DNA of 64,000 nucleotides from Cephalopachus bancanus (taxonomy: Eukaryota > Chordata > Mammalia > Primates > Tarsiidae). The notes beneath the pieces were generated by a model. It saw only the letters and a list, made by a program, of their open reading frames with translations, had not been told where the DNA came from and did not search any database. Every line of letters starts with the position of its first letter. Within the stretch, counting starts at the first letter, position 1. The stretch covers positions 310,001 to 374,000 of the forward strand of contig JAPVLO010000278.1 of assembly GCA_027257055.1 (NCBI GenBank). Direction: 5' to 3'. Positions 22,398 through 33,331 of this stretch are shown here, piece after piece. A program made the position numbers and the translations under genes.

Positions 22398-22440
22398 GGT
22401 CCTTATTTTTTATTAGGCTTCTGGAGGGGATCCTTGTTTC
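22398..22440 (-). repeat. ERV 5' LTR, second part (U3 end) with L1 duplication
   Basis: Resumes the LTR after the L1 with the right duplication copy GGTCCTTATTTTT, then TATTAGGCTTCTGGAGGGGA, which matches the 3' LTR around 9609-9632. The outer border is uncertain by about 15 bases, and I could not find a convincing ERV target-site duplication. Confidence 0.75.
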
Positions 22441-24690
22441 ACCCCTTTGTGGCAGATGTTCCCTTTTTATTAGAGAAGGGAAATTTTAAGGCTTTTAAGA
22501 CTTTGAATTCAAATTTATCATCCCCATTATTATTGGAAATTGCTTCCAGATTCTTACAACAATTTTGTTTTCAGAACATTTTTGTGTTTTTGGTGTTTTC
22601 TTGTCTGTGTTTTCCCGGATTTTTTAATAGGGATTTGGGGGAGGATCTACAAGGAAATATTAGCCAGATGCAACCTTAAAGTACTAATGAAAATATTTAA
22701 AACACTTAAGGATTTTATGCATTAAAATTATCCCATGATAAGTCATTTAGTGAAGCCAAGTGTCATTTTAAAGATAATCAAGCCTTCATGCTTCAGTTTT
22801 GTAAATCTTCCTTTTTATATTTATAGGAGTCACTTTACATCTCAGGTTTCCTGATTCTGATTTCATGTGATTAAAATAAATGAGGTTTATTTTGTCAACT
22901 GTCTCTATAAGTAATTACATCATTTTTAATGGGCTCCTTTTGAGGGAAGAGACAGACAGCCGTGGGTGATGTAAGGTCAAAACACTAACAACTTCCATTT
23001 TCCTGCTGAGCAGACAGCTCAGAGGAGGGTGAGCAGGGCCGGTGAGGCTTGGACCCAAGTATGTTCTTGCCAGTCTATTTCACCACTAACAACTTCCTTC
23101 AAGATAGTAGCTACCCTTATGAGACAGCCTTGTGGGGAATGTGGGCAGAGTCATGCCTTCAAGTGAATAACAGCCTGGGCAAGCTGACCCCCGGGCTGCT
23201 GGGATCAGACCTGGAACTGCAGGCTCTTACAGGTAGGGGAAAAGAGGAAGGGGTGGAGGAAGACCCCACCCAGGCACCCCCCCAGCAGCATGAAGGGCCT
23301 TAGGGCTCAGAGGCTAGAGGGACAGAATGGGATTGGAGGGTGGGATGCTAACGGCAACTGGGACAGCAGGATTTGACTACAGGCAACATCAGAGTCTGGA
23401 GGTTGTGGGAGAAAAGCCCCTCTCACTGGTAGATAATGAGCTTGAGCTGAGAACTTCTGAATCACAATAACAAAGTTGTTGCTGTGGGAACCCACTGTAA
23501 TGTGGCTGCTGGCTGAGCAGGTGCTGTAGAGCAATCTAACTAGCAACTTCTTCCTCCCCCAGGGAGACGAACTTGCTGTGCTCACCATGGCACACCAACA
23601 TATCTGAACAGAAGTTCCTATGCGCTGCCATCACTCCTAACACTCTGCTGAAATCATCAAAACACAAAAACACTCGGAACAGCCATCTACTGTTGACCCA
23701 GGTCTGGTCTAGCCAGGGCTTCTTCACAACCAGGACTGGTGCCTCCACCTGAGACCCAGACCATCAGCCCAGCGTCAGTCTCCACGAGGTGGAAGCTCCC
23801 TGCAAGAAGCCTTCCTGTCCCCCAGAAGTGGTGAGAGTCCCTTGAGTGTTTCCGGGAGCTGTGGTCGGCCAGTGATACTTATGCTGCTCTCCAGTCATCA
23901 CCCTTTCCCATGTGCTGCCCCCATGAGACCATGATCTCCTGATGGCCTCCAGGCCTATCACTGTGACCAGGAGCCATTCAAGACCCTTGTGCAAGGTGGG
24001 GCATCTTCGAGTATTTGGTGGAGGGGTGGAGAATTGGAGTGTAAATAAGAAGGGTGGTGGTGGAGCGAGACAGAGCCACAGGCTATAAGCACTCAGGGTC
24101 CAGAGATGGACGCGGAAGCAGCCCAAGGTGTCATGACTCGGGAAACAAGGGAACAGAGGCAGTACCAAGCATGAGCACTGTGCAAGGGGTGGTCATGAGG
24201 TAGCCTGGGCTACCATAAGCTCGCTAGAGGACTTCATAACACTGTGAATATCCAGACAGGGAGAGCGGCTTACAGCCATGTTTACATAATAGCTCAGCAC
24301 ACTCCACGGCACAGGGCTGACGATTCTGTCATGTGGCCATTACTCAGGTCTTGGTGAAGGGAATGAGCACACTCGCTGCCTCCTTTGCATCTTGCTCTAG
24401 AAGGAAGCCACCAAGGGCACCTGTGTCCTCAGCAGTCAGGTACCCACGCACTGGGGCTGGGAAGGGCTGAAGCCCTGGGAAGCAGGAGTTGTGCGGGTGG
24501 TGGAGACCTGTGTTTCTCTGTGGTGGAGACTTTGGGTGTTTAACACATATCTGCCTCCCTCAAATGGCTTGGTTTTGAAGATTTTAAGCAACACTTTTTT
24601 AGGAGATGTTTCTATTTCAACATGTACAAAAATGCCCAAGAAGATAGTTGGTGCTCAATGAATTTTTTTTTTTTTTTGCTTTTAAAGTTT
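22441..24690. other. unique sequence, no gene recognised
   Basis: About 2.2 kb right of the ERV, AT-rich at first and then GC-moderate. Frames at 23049-23303 (plus) and 23307-24168 (minus) overlap one another and resemble nothing I know. Confidence 0.4.
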
Positions 24691-24699
24691 TATGCTCTT

Positions 24700-24860
24700 A
24701 CTGCCTTGCTCATTCATGTCATGAACCTGTGAAAGGAAAGAAATTTCCTTTTTTTATCCACCAGTGTGTCCCCAGAACCCAGCACAGGGCCTGAAAAGTA
24801 GTAGGTGCTCAGTAAGTACTGGCCAAAAACTTGAAAGAACATATGAATAAATATCACTTA
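24700..24860 (+). mobile_element. L2 LINE 3' fragment
   Basis: Blocks in order: TGTCCCCAGAACCCAGCACA, then GGGCCTGAAAAGTAGTAGGT, then GCTCAGTAAGTACTGG. This is the typical end of L2 with GCTCAATAAATA decayed. Confidence 0.7.
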
Positions 24861-27093
24861 AAACTTTGGGTTATTTTATCTATTCAATGTGGAAAAAGCA
24901 TTCATGAATAACACCTCCTACAAGAGAGCATGGAGCAGCCCACGCTAAGTGACACACACTCGGAGGGTCTGCAACCCCGCCTCTGTGGACACAGCCCCAA
25001 CCCTGCTCACAGAGGTGCACCGCCACCCCTGTGGATTCGCCCAGGGTGCACCCAGCCTGAGCTGAGCTGCCAGGTCTCAACACGGAGGAAGAAGTCAGCA
25101 CAACTGCGTCCAGTATGCCATGTTTACTTTGGGTTGGGGTTCACAAAGAGCTGGGGTAGCCTTTTGAGGCACCAATGCAGGAAGATTGACAGGCGCAGGG
25201 TGGCAGGGTCCAGAACCCAGCCCGGGCCAACTTCCCAATGCCGGCTGTGAAATTCCGTGGAGCTCCTGTCTCTAATATCAGTTCAAAGCCCTTTTCTTAA
25301 GATTTCTGGAGAGTGTTTCTTCTTTGCAGTGAAAAGATGCCAAGAAGGACACAAGGAGCAGCATCCATTTACTGAGGAGAGTTAAGCTGGGTGACAATTG
25401 GCTAGTAATTGGTGAGCCACGTGCAGAGCAAACTCGCATCCTGGGACCTGGGAATGAGGACCCACCTCACACACACCCTGCAGCCTGCCAACAGCCTGCA
25501 CCATAGCAGGGAATGCCTGTGTGCAGCTCAGCTAGCTCCCTCTGGGTGGGACCCACAGCCTCATGGTGACCCATGCGCCCCATGGCCTCACTGCATGGGG
25601 CATGTCGTCATGCACTGTGGGGTGTTCCCAGCAGGATTTGGATTGGGTGGTTTCCAGCCACCACTGCAACTTCTCATGTGTGTCACGGACACCTGAGGCA
25701 TAGGGCATCAGCACTGTTACATCTGTTCTATGGATATGGATACTGAGTCCAAGAGAGGCTCATGAGTTTGAAGCCATTTGATTGCACGAGGCAAGCTCAG
25801 GATGTAGGATTATGCCTTGGGGCCCAGAGCCCCATCTCCCCAATGCTATTTCTCTGCCAGCCTCTCCAGCAGTCACTGTCCTTCAGCTGGATTCACACTC
25901 GACTGCAAATCCCTGAATCTGCGGGCGGCCATGACCCAGACATCTCTGAGTCTTGGGGTCTAGCATGGGGCTCGGATGGGGCAGACTTTCAAGGCTCTCA
26001 AGAATCACTTGTGGGCACGAGGGTTGGAGCTAATGGCCAGGCCAGGCCTGGCTTTATTTTGTGCAGAGCTTTCAACAATGGCTTAGGTATTCATGAACAG
26101 ACAACTCTTCTTCTCTTCTTTCTCTCTTTGCCTTTGCAGAGAATAAGCCTATTTCATAATATTTTGTGGATTAAAAACTATAACTTGGCTACAGACACAG
26201 GCTTGGAATACTTATTTCATAACAGGAAATTGCACAGCCTGTGGGAAGCTGGGAGTCTGTCTCCCCTGGTCAGGGACTTTGAAAGTCCAAGAAGCCCTGA
26301 GACCTGACCACCTTCAAACCTGTTCGTCTCTCCCCTTCTCCAAACACCCCCCAGGGAATCTCAGGCTCACCTTCTATCACATCTGTATGGTGTTTCACAT
26401 AAGTCATTACGAAGACAGCGGCATCTTTGGAATCCTCAAAGAACAAACTATTACTGCTGATGGTACTGACTGTTGAATGACTATTTATCTCATGCTGCTT
26501 AAAAACAATTTCCCTACCCATCTACAATTTGACTGTAACTAGAGTTAGGAGAGGGAATGAATTAATCGATTGGGGCCCTTCATTGGTAAAGTACTTGCAT
26601 TTCAAACAATTGATTTTCAATCAAATACAACTAGGAAAAATTACAGCAAAAAAAGATAATTCTGATAATTTGTTTGAACAGTGACAATTGTTTTAAAATA
26701 TGGCTCATCAAAGACGTGACACTTGAGAATTTAGAATACCATGGTTACACACATGACACATTGTAAAATAAAATAAAATCTCAAAACTTGAACATAAGAC
26801 TATAGTAAGATAAATGTTTTCTTGCTGTCATTACTGCCATAGCAATAAGTACATAAATAAACTATTGACTGACCCACTTACAGTGGAGTACACAATGGGC
26901 ATCCATCAATGGAGAAGTGTAACGAGCCGTTGAACTTGATTTATGAAAAGCAAACCATCCCATTCTCTGAGGACCAGATCATTCAGTTCTCTGAGAAGGA
27001 ATTTGAGGACTGAAATTATATTTCCAGTGTTGAGATAAAAATGGCTATACTTGAGTGACCAAATGTTACTTCTCAAGTAATTGAGGTCTGTAA
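24861..27093. other. unique sequence with a splice-acceptor-like site
   Basis: About 2.2 kb. A MIR relic lies at 25714-25790. A plus frame of 181 codons runs from 25762 to 26307 without recognisable domains. Inside it, at 26103-26139, a long pyrimidine run ends CCTTTGCAG, a good match to a mammalian splice acceptor. No convincing donor follows. Confidence 0.4.
25714..25790 (-). mobile_element. possible MIR SINE relic
   Basis: Plus strand TGTTACATCTGTTCTATGGA followed by ATACTGAGTCCAAGAGAGGCT resembles the reverse complement of the MIR tail with AAACTGAGGC-AGAGAGG. Short and diverged. Confidence 0.4.
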
Positions 27094-27106
27094 AAAATAA
27101 AATTTC

Positions 27107-27395
27107 AGCCAGTCTTGGTGGCTCAGCCTGTAATCCCATGCTTTGGGAAGCTGAGGTGAGTGGATTGTCTGAGCCTGTGGGTTCGAGACCCGCCCAAGTA
27201 ACTTGGCGAGACCTCATCTCTACAATAAAGCAAAAACTAGATGGGCATGGTAGCGCACGCCTGTAGTTCCGGCTACTTGGAAGGCTGAGGCAGAAGGATC
27301 GCTGGAGCCCAGCAGATCGAGGCTGCAGTGGCCGGGAGCGGGCCACTGCACTCCAGTCTGGGTGACAGAGTGAGACTCCAACTCAAAAATAAAAT
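27107..27395 (+). mobile_element. Alu SINE, young local subfamily
   Basis: Dimeric Alu with A box TGGCTCAGCCTG and B-box region GGGTTCGAGACCCGCC. A perfect 13-bp duplication AAAATAAAATTTC flanks it at 27094-27106 and 27396-27408. Its tail is an (AAAAT)n run rather than pure A. Confidence 0.95.
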
Positions 27396-27396
27396 A

Positions 27397-27848
27397 AAAT
27401 AAAATTTCGGAACAATGGTTAACATCATGCACCCACTGGAATGAAATAAGAGAGCTGAGTAGGGCAGGGGCCAAACACTTGAAGGCAATGCCTCATGGAT
27501 GGCTGGCAAAAGGCCTGGTTCTGTGGTGGGGGTGTTCACAACGCGGGGTCTTACAACCCTAGACGTAGCCAGGCTGCATGTGATTGGCAGGGAGTGAGAA
27601 ATCTGACAACACAAAGGACAGGGTGAATTAAGTCTGTTGTGGAGTTTGACTCAGCACCTTATAGCCAAGGCCGTCTACATTCAAGGTCACAGACAAGTAT
27701 TTTCCTCAGGAGATCTCCATGTCTGACAGCCTAAATCAATACCAATGTGACCAGGGGTACCAGAAGTGCCACAGCTCCATAAGCACAACTTGAAACACCA
27801 GCACCAGTCAGCGCAAGTGTAAATGGATCTTTTTAAAAGCAAATCTCC
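27397..27848. other. unique sequence between Alus
   Basis: About 440 bp with no recognised repeat or exon. A minus frame (27273-27614) runs into it only by reading through the Alu. Confidence 0.4.
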
Positions 27849-28157
27849 GGCCAGGCTCAGAGGCTCAGCCTATAATCCCAGTACTTTGGGAGGCCAAGGC
27901 GAGTGAATTGCCTGAGCTCACAGGTTCAAGACCAGCCCAGACAACTTGACGAGACCTCGTCTCTACAATAAAAAAATCAAAAATTGGCAAGGCATTGTAG
28001 CACATGACTGTAGTTCCAGCTACTTGGAAGGCTGAGGCAAAAGGAGGGCCTGAGCTCAGCAGGTTGATGCTGGGGTGGCCGTGAGCATGCCACTGAAATC
28101 CAGCCTAGGCAATGGAGTAAGACTCTGACTCAAAAAAACAAAAAAACAAAAAACAAA
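27849..28157 (+). mobile_element. Alu SINE, intermediate copy
   Basis: Carries the one-base A-box change (AGGCTCAGCCTATAAT) but the older B-box region CAGGTTCAAGACCAGCCC. The tail is CTGACTC with (AAAAAAC)n. This mix of states makes it useful for ordering the promoter changes. Confidence 0.9.
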
Positions 28158-29160
28158 GTTCTGCCTGCCATGGGAACATTCTTTGTTGGCTTCCCATTAT
28201 GCTCCGCAGTTCAGACCTGGACCTCAAACCAAGAGATGTGCAGAAACCCAGGCTGATCCCAGGGTCCCAAGCCATTACCTCTCGGCTGGTTCTTCAGAGG
28301 GCTTTGAAAGCATGAAGCTCATTTTGCTATTTTCATCTTCTAGGAAGTGACTCTCATAATCGGTAGGAGGAGGCAGAGAAGGAATTTCTGGGGTGGGGGA
28401 GGGCATGGCAAAGTCGAGGGGATTTTCCCTGGAGCAAATGTCTTTGCACGCTCATGTCACGTGCTCTCTGCCTAAGCATAGTTATGGGGACATCCATGTA
28501 GACTACAGACACAGCTCCCAGAAAGCCGACACCCCAACCAAAGAAAGTGCATGTTGTACCCAGCAGTCTTAAATCATGGCTGTTCCAGATGCCAGACCCT
28601 GCCAAGGCCTACCCGCCCCACACCCCCCCACCAGGAAATGCACCATCGGACCCAGTCCAGGTGTTGTTCCATGGGCAGCAGGCTCAGGGAGTCAGTAAGG
28701 CAGGCTTTTCTCACTAAAAACACATGTTGGCTTGCCTTCGAGGGAACAGAACAAGACGCAGCTCCTGGGGAAGCCATCATAGCCTTACATGGGGTCAGAT
28801 CTCTTCCAGATCCTGCATGCCTCGGTCCCTATGGTGTTACACATCTGTGTTTGCTGTGGGGTAAGGCTGCCTCTGGCCAGCGGGGGTTCCGTAAGGCCAG
28901 TGGGCAGGCCAGCTTCTCAGGCCCAAACTCTAGCAAGGCACTGACCGGTCAGGAAGCCCGGGACAAGTTCCTGAACCCCATGAGCCTCCATTTCCTGTGA
29001 GAAATGGAACCCATGTAAGTGACTCTGGCATGGGGTATTGTGGAGATTCAAGGTGACCACCGTAAGGACACAGTCAGGCATATCAGCTGTTGCTGGGATT
29101 ATCTGTGCTGTCCTGTGACCTCGGTCTCTGAAATGTGGCCAGCCCATAGTACAACTGGGC
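28158..29160. other. unique sequence with a MIR-like piece
   Basis: About 1 kb, GC-moderate. A MIR-like stretch lies at 28955-29075 (GACAAGTTCCTGAACCCCAT, then GAGCCTCCATTTCCTGTGAG). Frames at 28551-29000 (plus) and 28574-28780 (minus) overlap and have no recognisable domains. Confidence 0.4.
28955..29075 (+). mobile_element. MIR SINE relic
   Basis: Matches the MIR order GGACAAGTTCCTGAACC, GAGCCTCCATTTCCTGTGAG, then TATTGTGGAGATTCAAGG. Confidence 0.5.
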
Positions 29161-29170
29161 AGAATCACAC

Positions 29171-29476
29171 AGATTTGGAGAGGGAGAGAGAGAAAAGGAG
29201 AGAGGGAGAAAGGGAGAGGGGGACAGAGGGAGAGAGGGACAGAGGGAGGGAGGAAGACAGGGAGGAAGGGAAAGGGAGAGGAGAGGGAGAAAGAGAAGGG
29301 GAGAGAGGGAGAAAGAGGAAGGGGAGAGAGGGGAAAAAGGGGAAGAGGAGGAGAGAGGGAAAGGGGGGAGAGAGGGAGGGAAGGAGGGGGAGAGGGAGAG
29401 AGAGGGAAAGAGAGGGGGAGGGGAAGCGAGGGAGAGAGAGGGAGACAGGGAGAGAAAGAGACATGGAGACAGAGAG
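29171..29476. repeat. GA-rich polypurine tract, 0.3 kb
   Basis: Nearly all-purine plus strand built from GGGAGAGAG, GGAAGG and GGGAAAG words, with very few pyrimidines. Long frames full of Arg/Glu/Gly (plus) or Ser/Leu/Pro (minus) are composition effects, not proteins. Such tracts can form triplex DNA. Confidence 0.95.
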
Positions 29477-29639
29477 AGGGGTCTTCCTTCCTCCCACAAG
29501 CATGTTAAATACACTGTCCCAGGTTCTGGGGACATAGGTTCTCCTGCTGTATCCCCACAGATAAACACCTCAACCTACAAGCAGCACAACAGATATGCGA
29601 CTGCCTCTGATTGTTGTCACAGGCGTGGACGAACCACGC

Positions 29640-29735
29640 CTCCTCCTCTCTTCTGTAAACTCCTTGAAAGCAGGGACCTGCCACGTGTGGTCAGTGTCCA
29701 GGCCAGTTCCTGGCACAAAGTGACCGGCTGGTCAG
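29640..29735 (+). mobile_element. L2 LINE fragment
   Basis: CTGTAAACTCCTTGAAAGCA, GGGACCTGCCACGTGTGG and CAGTTCCTGGCACAAAGTGA follow the L2 3' order. Confidence 0.55.
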
Positions 29736-30904
29736 AGAGCTGAAATGTTCTCCTGGGAAAGACATGATTGTGGGCATCTGGCGTGGGGGAAGAGCAAGGC
29801 CTCTAAAGGTGGATCTGCTGATTAGGTTGAAACAAGGCCATCAGGGGGCCTCACCCAATGGGAGTCCTCTTAAGAAAGGGAGATTTGGACAGAGAGCCCC
29901 CAGGGATGTATGTGCAGAGGGACAACAGGGGCAGGAGGACACAGTGAGGAGACACTTCTGCGGGTCAAGGAGAGAGGCCCCCGCCTTCCTAGGACGCACT
30001 AGATGACAGTATAAGGACTCAGCCGGGAGGGAAGGCGGAACTGACTGTGAGGACATGGAAGGGCCCCAGGGACACCCTGCTTCTTAGGAGAGCCTTGAAG
30101 GACGGAGAGAATATCCACTGCCACTCCACTCACCAAGGCGCCCCCACCCACTCCTGATCCCTCAGGAAGGCATGTCCCAGGATGTCTCTACACTTGGTCA
30201 CTGCCAGAAAGCATTTCCCCTCTCAGCCTGTCCCCGAAAAGTAAGGCTATGAAAACATGACTCTTCAGACACGAGACTCTTCAGACACGAGCATGCCAGA
30301 CAACACCTGCGTCTCCCCTGGTTAGCCCCTGCTGTGTGTTAGGAGGTGTTTTATCTAGTTTCCTGTTCTAAAAATAAATCCAAATCTTCCTATTTCTCTT
30401 AGTACATCATGGCATCTATGGAAACACTATCTGTAGCCTGACAGAACTGCAAATGCCACGACAGCTCACAAAACACGTCAGACTTTTTTTTGTTGCTTAA
30501 TGAGTGACATTTTAGCATTCCTAAGGGAAGTTTTCTGGTTATTGTGTCTACGTGGGTGAAATTTGAAACTACCATTTTCAAGAAAATTGAGTTATTTAGG
30601 AGTAGATTAGGGCAGCTAAATCAGTGTGAATCACTGAAACTTGCAAGCCACACTCCGTGAGGTGGCCTTTACTACACACAGACAGACGCAGTAACACTGG
30701 CCAACGTGAAGCCGTGGGCACCATGTGCTGCCGGGAGCGCCACATTCCCCATTTGACACGTGGCCTTAGAACATGATTCTGAAGTGTATACTAGGGGACC
30801 ACATACAATTCACCAGCAGTTATCTCAACCGTAGTTTCATTTCTCGTAAGAAAAACAGCCTAAATGATTCATTTTCAAAGGATTGCTTAACAAAAGTTGC
30901 TTAA
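29736..30904. other. unique sequence, no gene recognised
   Basis: About 1.2 kb. The only structure I see is a perfect 16-bp tandem duplication, GACTCTTCAGACACGA, at 30259-30274 and 30275-30290. Confidence 0.4.
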
Positions 30905-31480
30905 TTAGTTTGCAGATATGGCAACCCCAGAAAGTACACTTTCCCGGAAAACCCAGGCACACCACCCCAGCTTCTTAAAGTGGTGGCTGGTCATCAGCCT
31001 TTTGTTCTTTTTACTTCCTGGTTCTTCTCCCTCCTCAAGACACTTGGCGGGCCTTTTTCGCAGACAGGAAAAGAGGGATGGGTTGAGTAGCATGAACGCC
31101 CCTTCCCCTGGACAGCCCCTGCCAAGAAAGCCTGCCAGAACCAACGACCAAAGGGGCCAAGGAACCAATCGGGTTCTGACAGATGCCCCACAAACCCACC
31201 AAAGGAAAAGGGATATGCCACCTTGTTCAATCCAGCTTCCTAATAAGGGAAACATGAAACTGGGCGATGTCAGGAAGATTATACACCCCGCTGTACTCGG
31301 TCAGTGAGGAAATGAGGGAGGGACTTGCACACTGGGGAATAAATTGCTTTCTGTAACTGTTTTGAATGTGCCTATCTACCAGACACCCAATCTTGCAAGA
31401 CCGCCATTAAAGTTTCATATCTGCTGCACTCCATGTCTTCACATCTATACTTTGATTTTGGATGGGTGAGTTTATTTCTC
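30905..31480 (+). mobile_element. possible solo LTR
   Basis: The stretch has LTR-like composition and a 3' end with AATAAA at 31339-31345, then CTTGCAAGACCGCCATTAAA at 31391-31410, and a pyrimidine-rich, TG-containing end. I do not recognise the family and could not find clean TG/CA borders or a target duplication, so this is a guess from style. The 129-codon plus frame at 30918-31307 has no recognised domain. Confidence 0.3.
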
Positions 31481-32222
31481 ACATTTCTGATATCTCCAGG
31501 TGACAATGCCTGGCCTCTCTGGCCACTTCTGAGCAAGAAAGGAATATAAAACTTCTTCTCAGTCCCAAATTATCTCTGTCTCCCTCCCATGCCCTGACAC
31601 TATCAAAAGTCACCATAATTTGGTGGCTGTCACACTTGCGGGTGCAGCAGAGTCTTGGAGGGCTGGACCTTCAGACCACAAGTCCACTTCCACCTCAGAG
31701 CAGCAGGGCTTGGCTGAGGCCTGGTCTGCACTTTGGATGTGGTCCAGGGACACACTTTGGGAATCATCACCTTAACTCAGCATGCAAGTGAATCCATGTG
31801 TAGCCACAAGCAGCAATGCCCCAGCCAGGGCAGAGCTTCTTCTGTCTGCCTAGGGCTGACCCCAGAGTTGGGGGGAGGATGAGAAACCAGGTTTTCTCAG
31901 CACTTGACTGAAATACTCTCTTTTTTTCAGTGCTGAAACAACATAGCAATAGTCTTGAGCTTATAGAAAAACTCTTTGGTACTTAGAACCTGTGGTTCAT
32001 GGGTCCCAGGGACACACATGGGTATTTCAGGACTGTCCATGGCAGCGCTGACTCCCGAGAGCCCTGACCATGCAGCCCCAGCCTCTGCCCTGTCATTCCA
32101 CCCCTACCCTTCTAATCCATGCTTTATTTCTTCACTGCTGGTTTTGATGGCAAAGACACTGACCCAGAATCTTCAGCAAACACAAAGAACAGAGACTGTT
32201 TGGGAAAGCCATGAGAGCTGTG
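31481..32222. other. unique sequence with a diverged duplicate
   Basis: The part at 31915-32060 is similar to 32690-32830: both have a GAAACAACA-AGC block, a TTAGAACCTGTGG or TTAGAACATGTGG block and a CAGGACTGTCCA-CAGC block. No family recognised. Confidence 0.45.

Positions 32223-32223
<1 letters not shown>

Positions 32224-32270
<47 letters not shown>
32224..32270. repeat. (CA)n microsatellite
   Basis: About 23 uninterrupted CA units. Confidence 0.98.
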
Positions 32271-33251
32271 AGCACTGACTGCAAACTCCAGGAGAGGTCC
32301 TAGAGCTTGCTCCTCCATCTCACTGAAGTCTCATACCCTGTGATCAACTGCTCCCCTCTCCCATCACTCCTTCCCTAGACAAACAAACACTGTACATTTA
32401 AAATTACTAAAGAGAAGATTTTAAATGTTTGTGACGAGACCACAAAATATGACAAGCATGTGAGGTGATGGCTAGGGTGATCAGCTTGATATCACCATAA
32501 TGTAATGTGGACATATATCAAAACATTACGTTGTACTTCATAAACACATAACATACACAATTATTTTGACAACTAAAAAGACAAAAAGAAAAAAGAAAAT
32601 CAATGCAGAAAAAATAAGGCAGAACAATCAGGGCTCTAGAGGGCAGGAGCGGGGATGCACTTGCAAGAATTTCATCCTGGGAGAGAGGTTTTTTCTCAAT
32701 GTAGAAACAACACAGCGAAGTCTCAAACTTCTAGAAGTCTCAAACTTCTAGAAAAGCACTTCAGTATTTAGAACATGTGGACATATATGGGTCTCTCAGG
32801 ACTGTCCACAGCAGCACTCACGGGCCTGTCACTACGACATGCTATGGTGGAGGCGGGGCAGGGGCTAGTGGGGAATGTAACAGGAGTCTGAAGCAAACTC
32901 CCCACTCACCCCACATCCTGTCCCAAGCACACATGTGCCCTGCTGGCATGGCCTGCACTGGGACCTGCTCCCTGGACACAGAGTCCAGGCCACCTGGTGA
33001 TATTCTGATTGATAATGATATCCTCTACCCAAACTCATGCTCCCTTTCTGGGACACAAAGATCATCATCCTATGTCTGGGACCCTATGGGTGCACTAGAT
33101 GCTCAAGCAGCTCATACTGATGGTTGCCCAAGAGGACGAAAAAGGAGGGACACTAACGGGGGGACCCTTCAGATGGCCACCGTAGTGAGGAAGGTCTAGG
33201 GGAAGTCAATTAGCTTCTGGCTTTGTGGCTGAAGGTAACTAGGAACTCTAA
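32271..33251. other. unique sequence with the second duplicate
   Basis: Holds the second copy of the diverged duplicate (32690-32830). Inside it is a perfect 17-bp tandem duplication, GAAGTCTCAAACTTCTA, at 32717-32733 and 32734-32750. The open frame at 32777-33199 (plus, 140 codons) has no recognisable domain. Confidence 0.4.
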
Positions 33252-33275
33252 GTCTCTCTCTCTCTCTCTCTCACA

Positions 33276-33312
<37 letters not shown>

Positions 33313-33331
33313 ACACATACACACACACACC
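33252..33331. repeat. (CT)n(CA)n compound microsatellite
   Basis: About ten CT units followed by about 28 CA units with three interruptions. Confidence 0.97.

Larger units (their letters stand above)
9229..22440 (-). mobile_element. class I ERV provirus, antisense, split by an L1
   Basis: Two related LTRs (9229 to about 9635, and 15545-15936 continuing at 22398 to about 22440) bracket internal sequence that reads, on the minus strand, leader, gag, protease, pol remnants and env. Gammaretrovirus-like landmarks are visible: a myristoylation-type gag start, a capsid major homology region, a single zinc-knuckle relic, an integrase C-terminal tail and a transmembrane envelope end. Every gene is broken. 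The LTRs differ at roughly 37 sites over about 390 bases by my hand count, so the provirus is old. The L1 inside its 5' LTR is a later event. Confidence 0.92.

Noticed and set aside
29083..29568. Arg/Glu-rich and Ser/Leu/Pro-rich proteins of 110-170 residues
   Set aside because: Direct translation of the polypurine tract; open on both strands because purine-only codons lack most stops.
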